In this document: positions 61,600 to 61,754 of the stretch, piece by piece
Layout: each line of letters starts with the position of its first letter
How positions within the stretch are numbered: position 1 is the first letter of the stretch
Assembly (NCBI GenBank): GCA_002410555.1
Contig: DHSR01000035.1
Coordinates: 1-61,754, forward strand
Direction of reading: 5' to 3'
DNA: 61,754 bases
Source: Bacteroidales bacterium UBA5281
GTDB taxonomy: Bacteria > Bacteroidota > Bacteroidia > Bacteroidales > Lentimicrobiaceae
Made by a program: the position numbers and the translations under genes
Notes under the pieces: generated by a model
The model's database searches: none
What the model saw: only the letters and a program-made list of their open reading frames with translations
Told to the model about the DNA's origin: nothing

Positions 61600-61754
61600 A
61601 GGGACGCGGAAAAGGAGACGGGGGGACAAGGAGAAATGGAGATAAGGAGATAAGGAGACAGGGGGTTGTTAATCAGGTCTCTAAATTTTCTAACCTCTAA
61701 CCTCTAACCTCTAACTTCTAACTTCTAAAGACCAATGACTAAAAGAGACAGGGG
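61600..61754. repeat. Composite intergenic repeat, copy B (runs off the window)
   Basis: A polypurine block (GGAGACGGGGGGACAAGGAG, then GATAAGGAGATAAGGAGACA) is followed by CTCTAACCTCTAACCTCTAAC and CTTCTAACTTCTAAAGACC. It then ends AATGACTAAAAGAGACAGGGG. The order matches copy A. The window edge cuts it. Confidence 0.65.

Noticed and set aside
1..61754. CRISPR array, insertion sequence or prophage
   Set aside because: No regularly spaced repeats of the CRISPR type and no transposase, integrase or phage structural gene were seen.

Overview
The window is a chromosomal segment of a member of the Bacteroidota, probably Bacteroidales or a related order. The evidence is four secreted proteins with type IX secretion (T9SS) C-terminal sorting domains, a gldE-gldD pair, DUF4292 and DUF4175 proteins, almost no Shine-Dalgarno sequences, and repeated promoter elements of the Bacteroidota type (TAnnTTTG at -7). 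No phage, integrase, transposase or CRISPR array was seen. Most of the window is housekeeping DNA with small accessory islands between the operons.

Layout. 1-1.9 kb: glnS. 1.9-9.7 kb: a minus-strand run of four T9SS-exported proteins, one a 1627-residue metalloprotease-like/beta-helix giant, plus a tandem duplication. 9.7-10.4 kb: AT-rich spacer, then tRNA-Gln. 10.4-12.5 kb: minus-strand membrane protein and a transglutaminase-like gene broken into three frames. 12.8-16.8 kb: accessory island with a Fic protein flanked by two near-identical palindromes, a MazEF-like toxin-antitoxin pair, a DUF2891 protein and a decayed MntA/HepT pair. 16.9-21.3 kb: two SGNH hydrolases plus an MBOAT acyltransferase. 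21.3-23.6 kb: a YbaK/ProX-type deacylase and gltX. 23.9-42.8 kb: plus-strand genes for an adenylate cyclase, DUF4175 protein, ybeY, mnmG, methyltransferase, NtrY-like kinase, flippase, dut, TPR protein, DUF4292 lipoprotein, EnvC-like protein and tatA. 43-49.6 kb: tRNA-Ala, thpR, an ECF sigma factor with putative anti-sigma factor, fructosamine kinase, lutB-like gene, rpiB, a 481-bp AT-rich spacer and nadA. 49.7-61.6 kb: YwqK-repeat protein, SagB-type nitroreductase, TPR protein, Tat-exported oxidoreductase, gldD, gldE, buk, msrC, OPT transporter and pepT.

Themes. Envelope and export functions recur: T9SS substrates with gldD/gldE, TatA with a twin-arginine oxidoreductase, polysaccharide acylation and flipping, a lipoprotein and an EnvC-like cell-division protein. 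Protein and tRNA quality functions form a second theme: GlnRS, GluRS, deacylase, MnmG, YbeY, MsrC and fructosamine kinase.

Most notable signals. (1) Two perfect parS-type sites (TGTTNCACGTGAAACA) bracket mnmG in opposite orientation, which suggests an origin-proximal location. (2) 35-bp palindromes on both sides of the fic gene differ only by a compensated base pair in the arms; the upstream copy overlaps a perfect promoter, which suggests autoregulation. (3) The MntA antitoxin has lost its catalytic aspartates and its HepT partner is destroyed. (4) Composite simple-sequence elements (polypurine, then TTCTAA-like, then AAAGACTAA-like) recur between operons.
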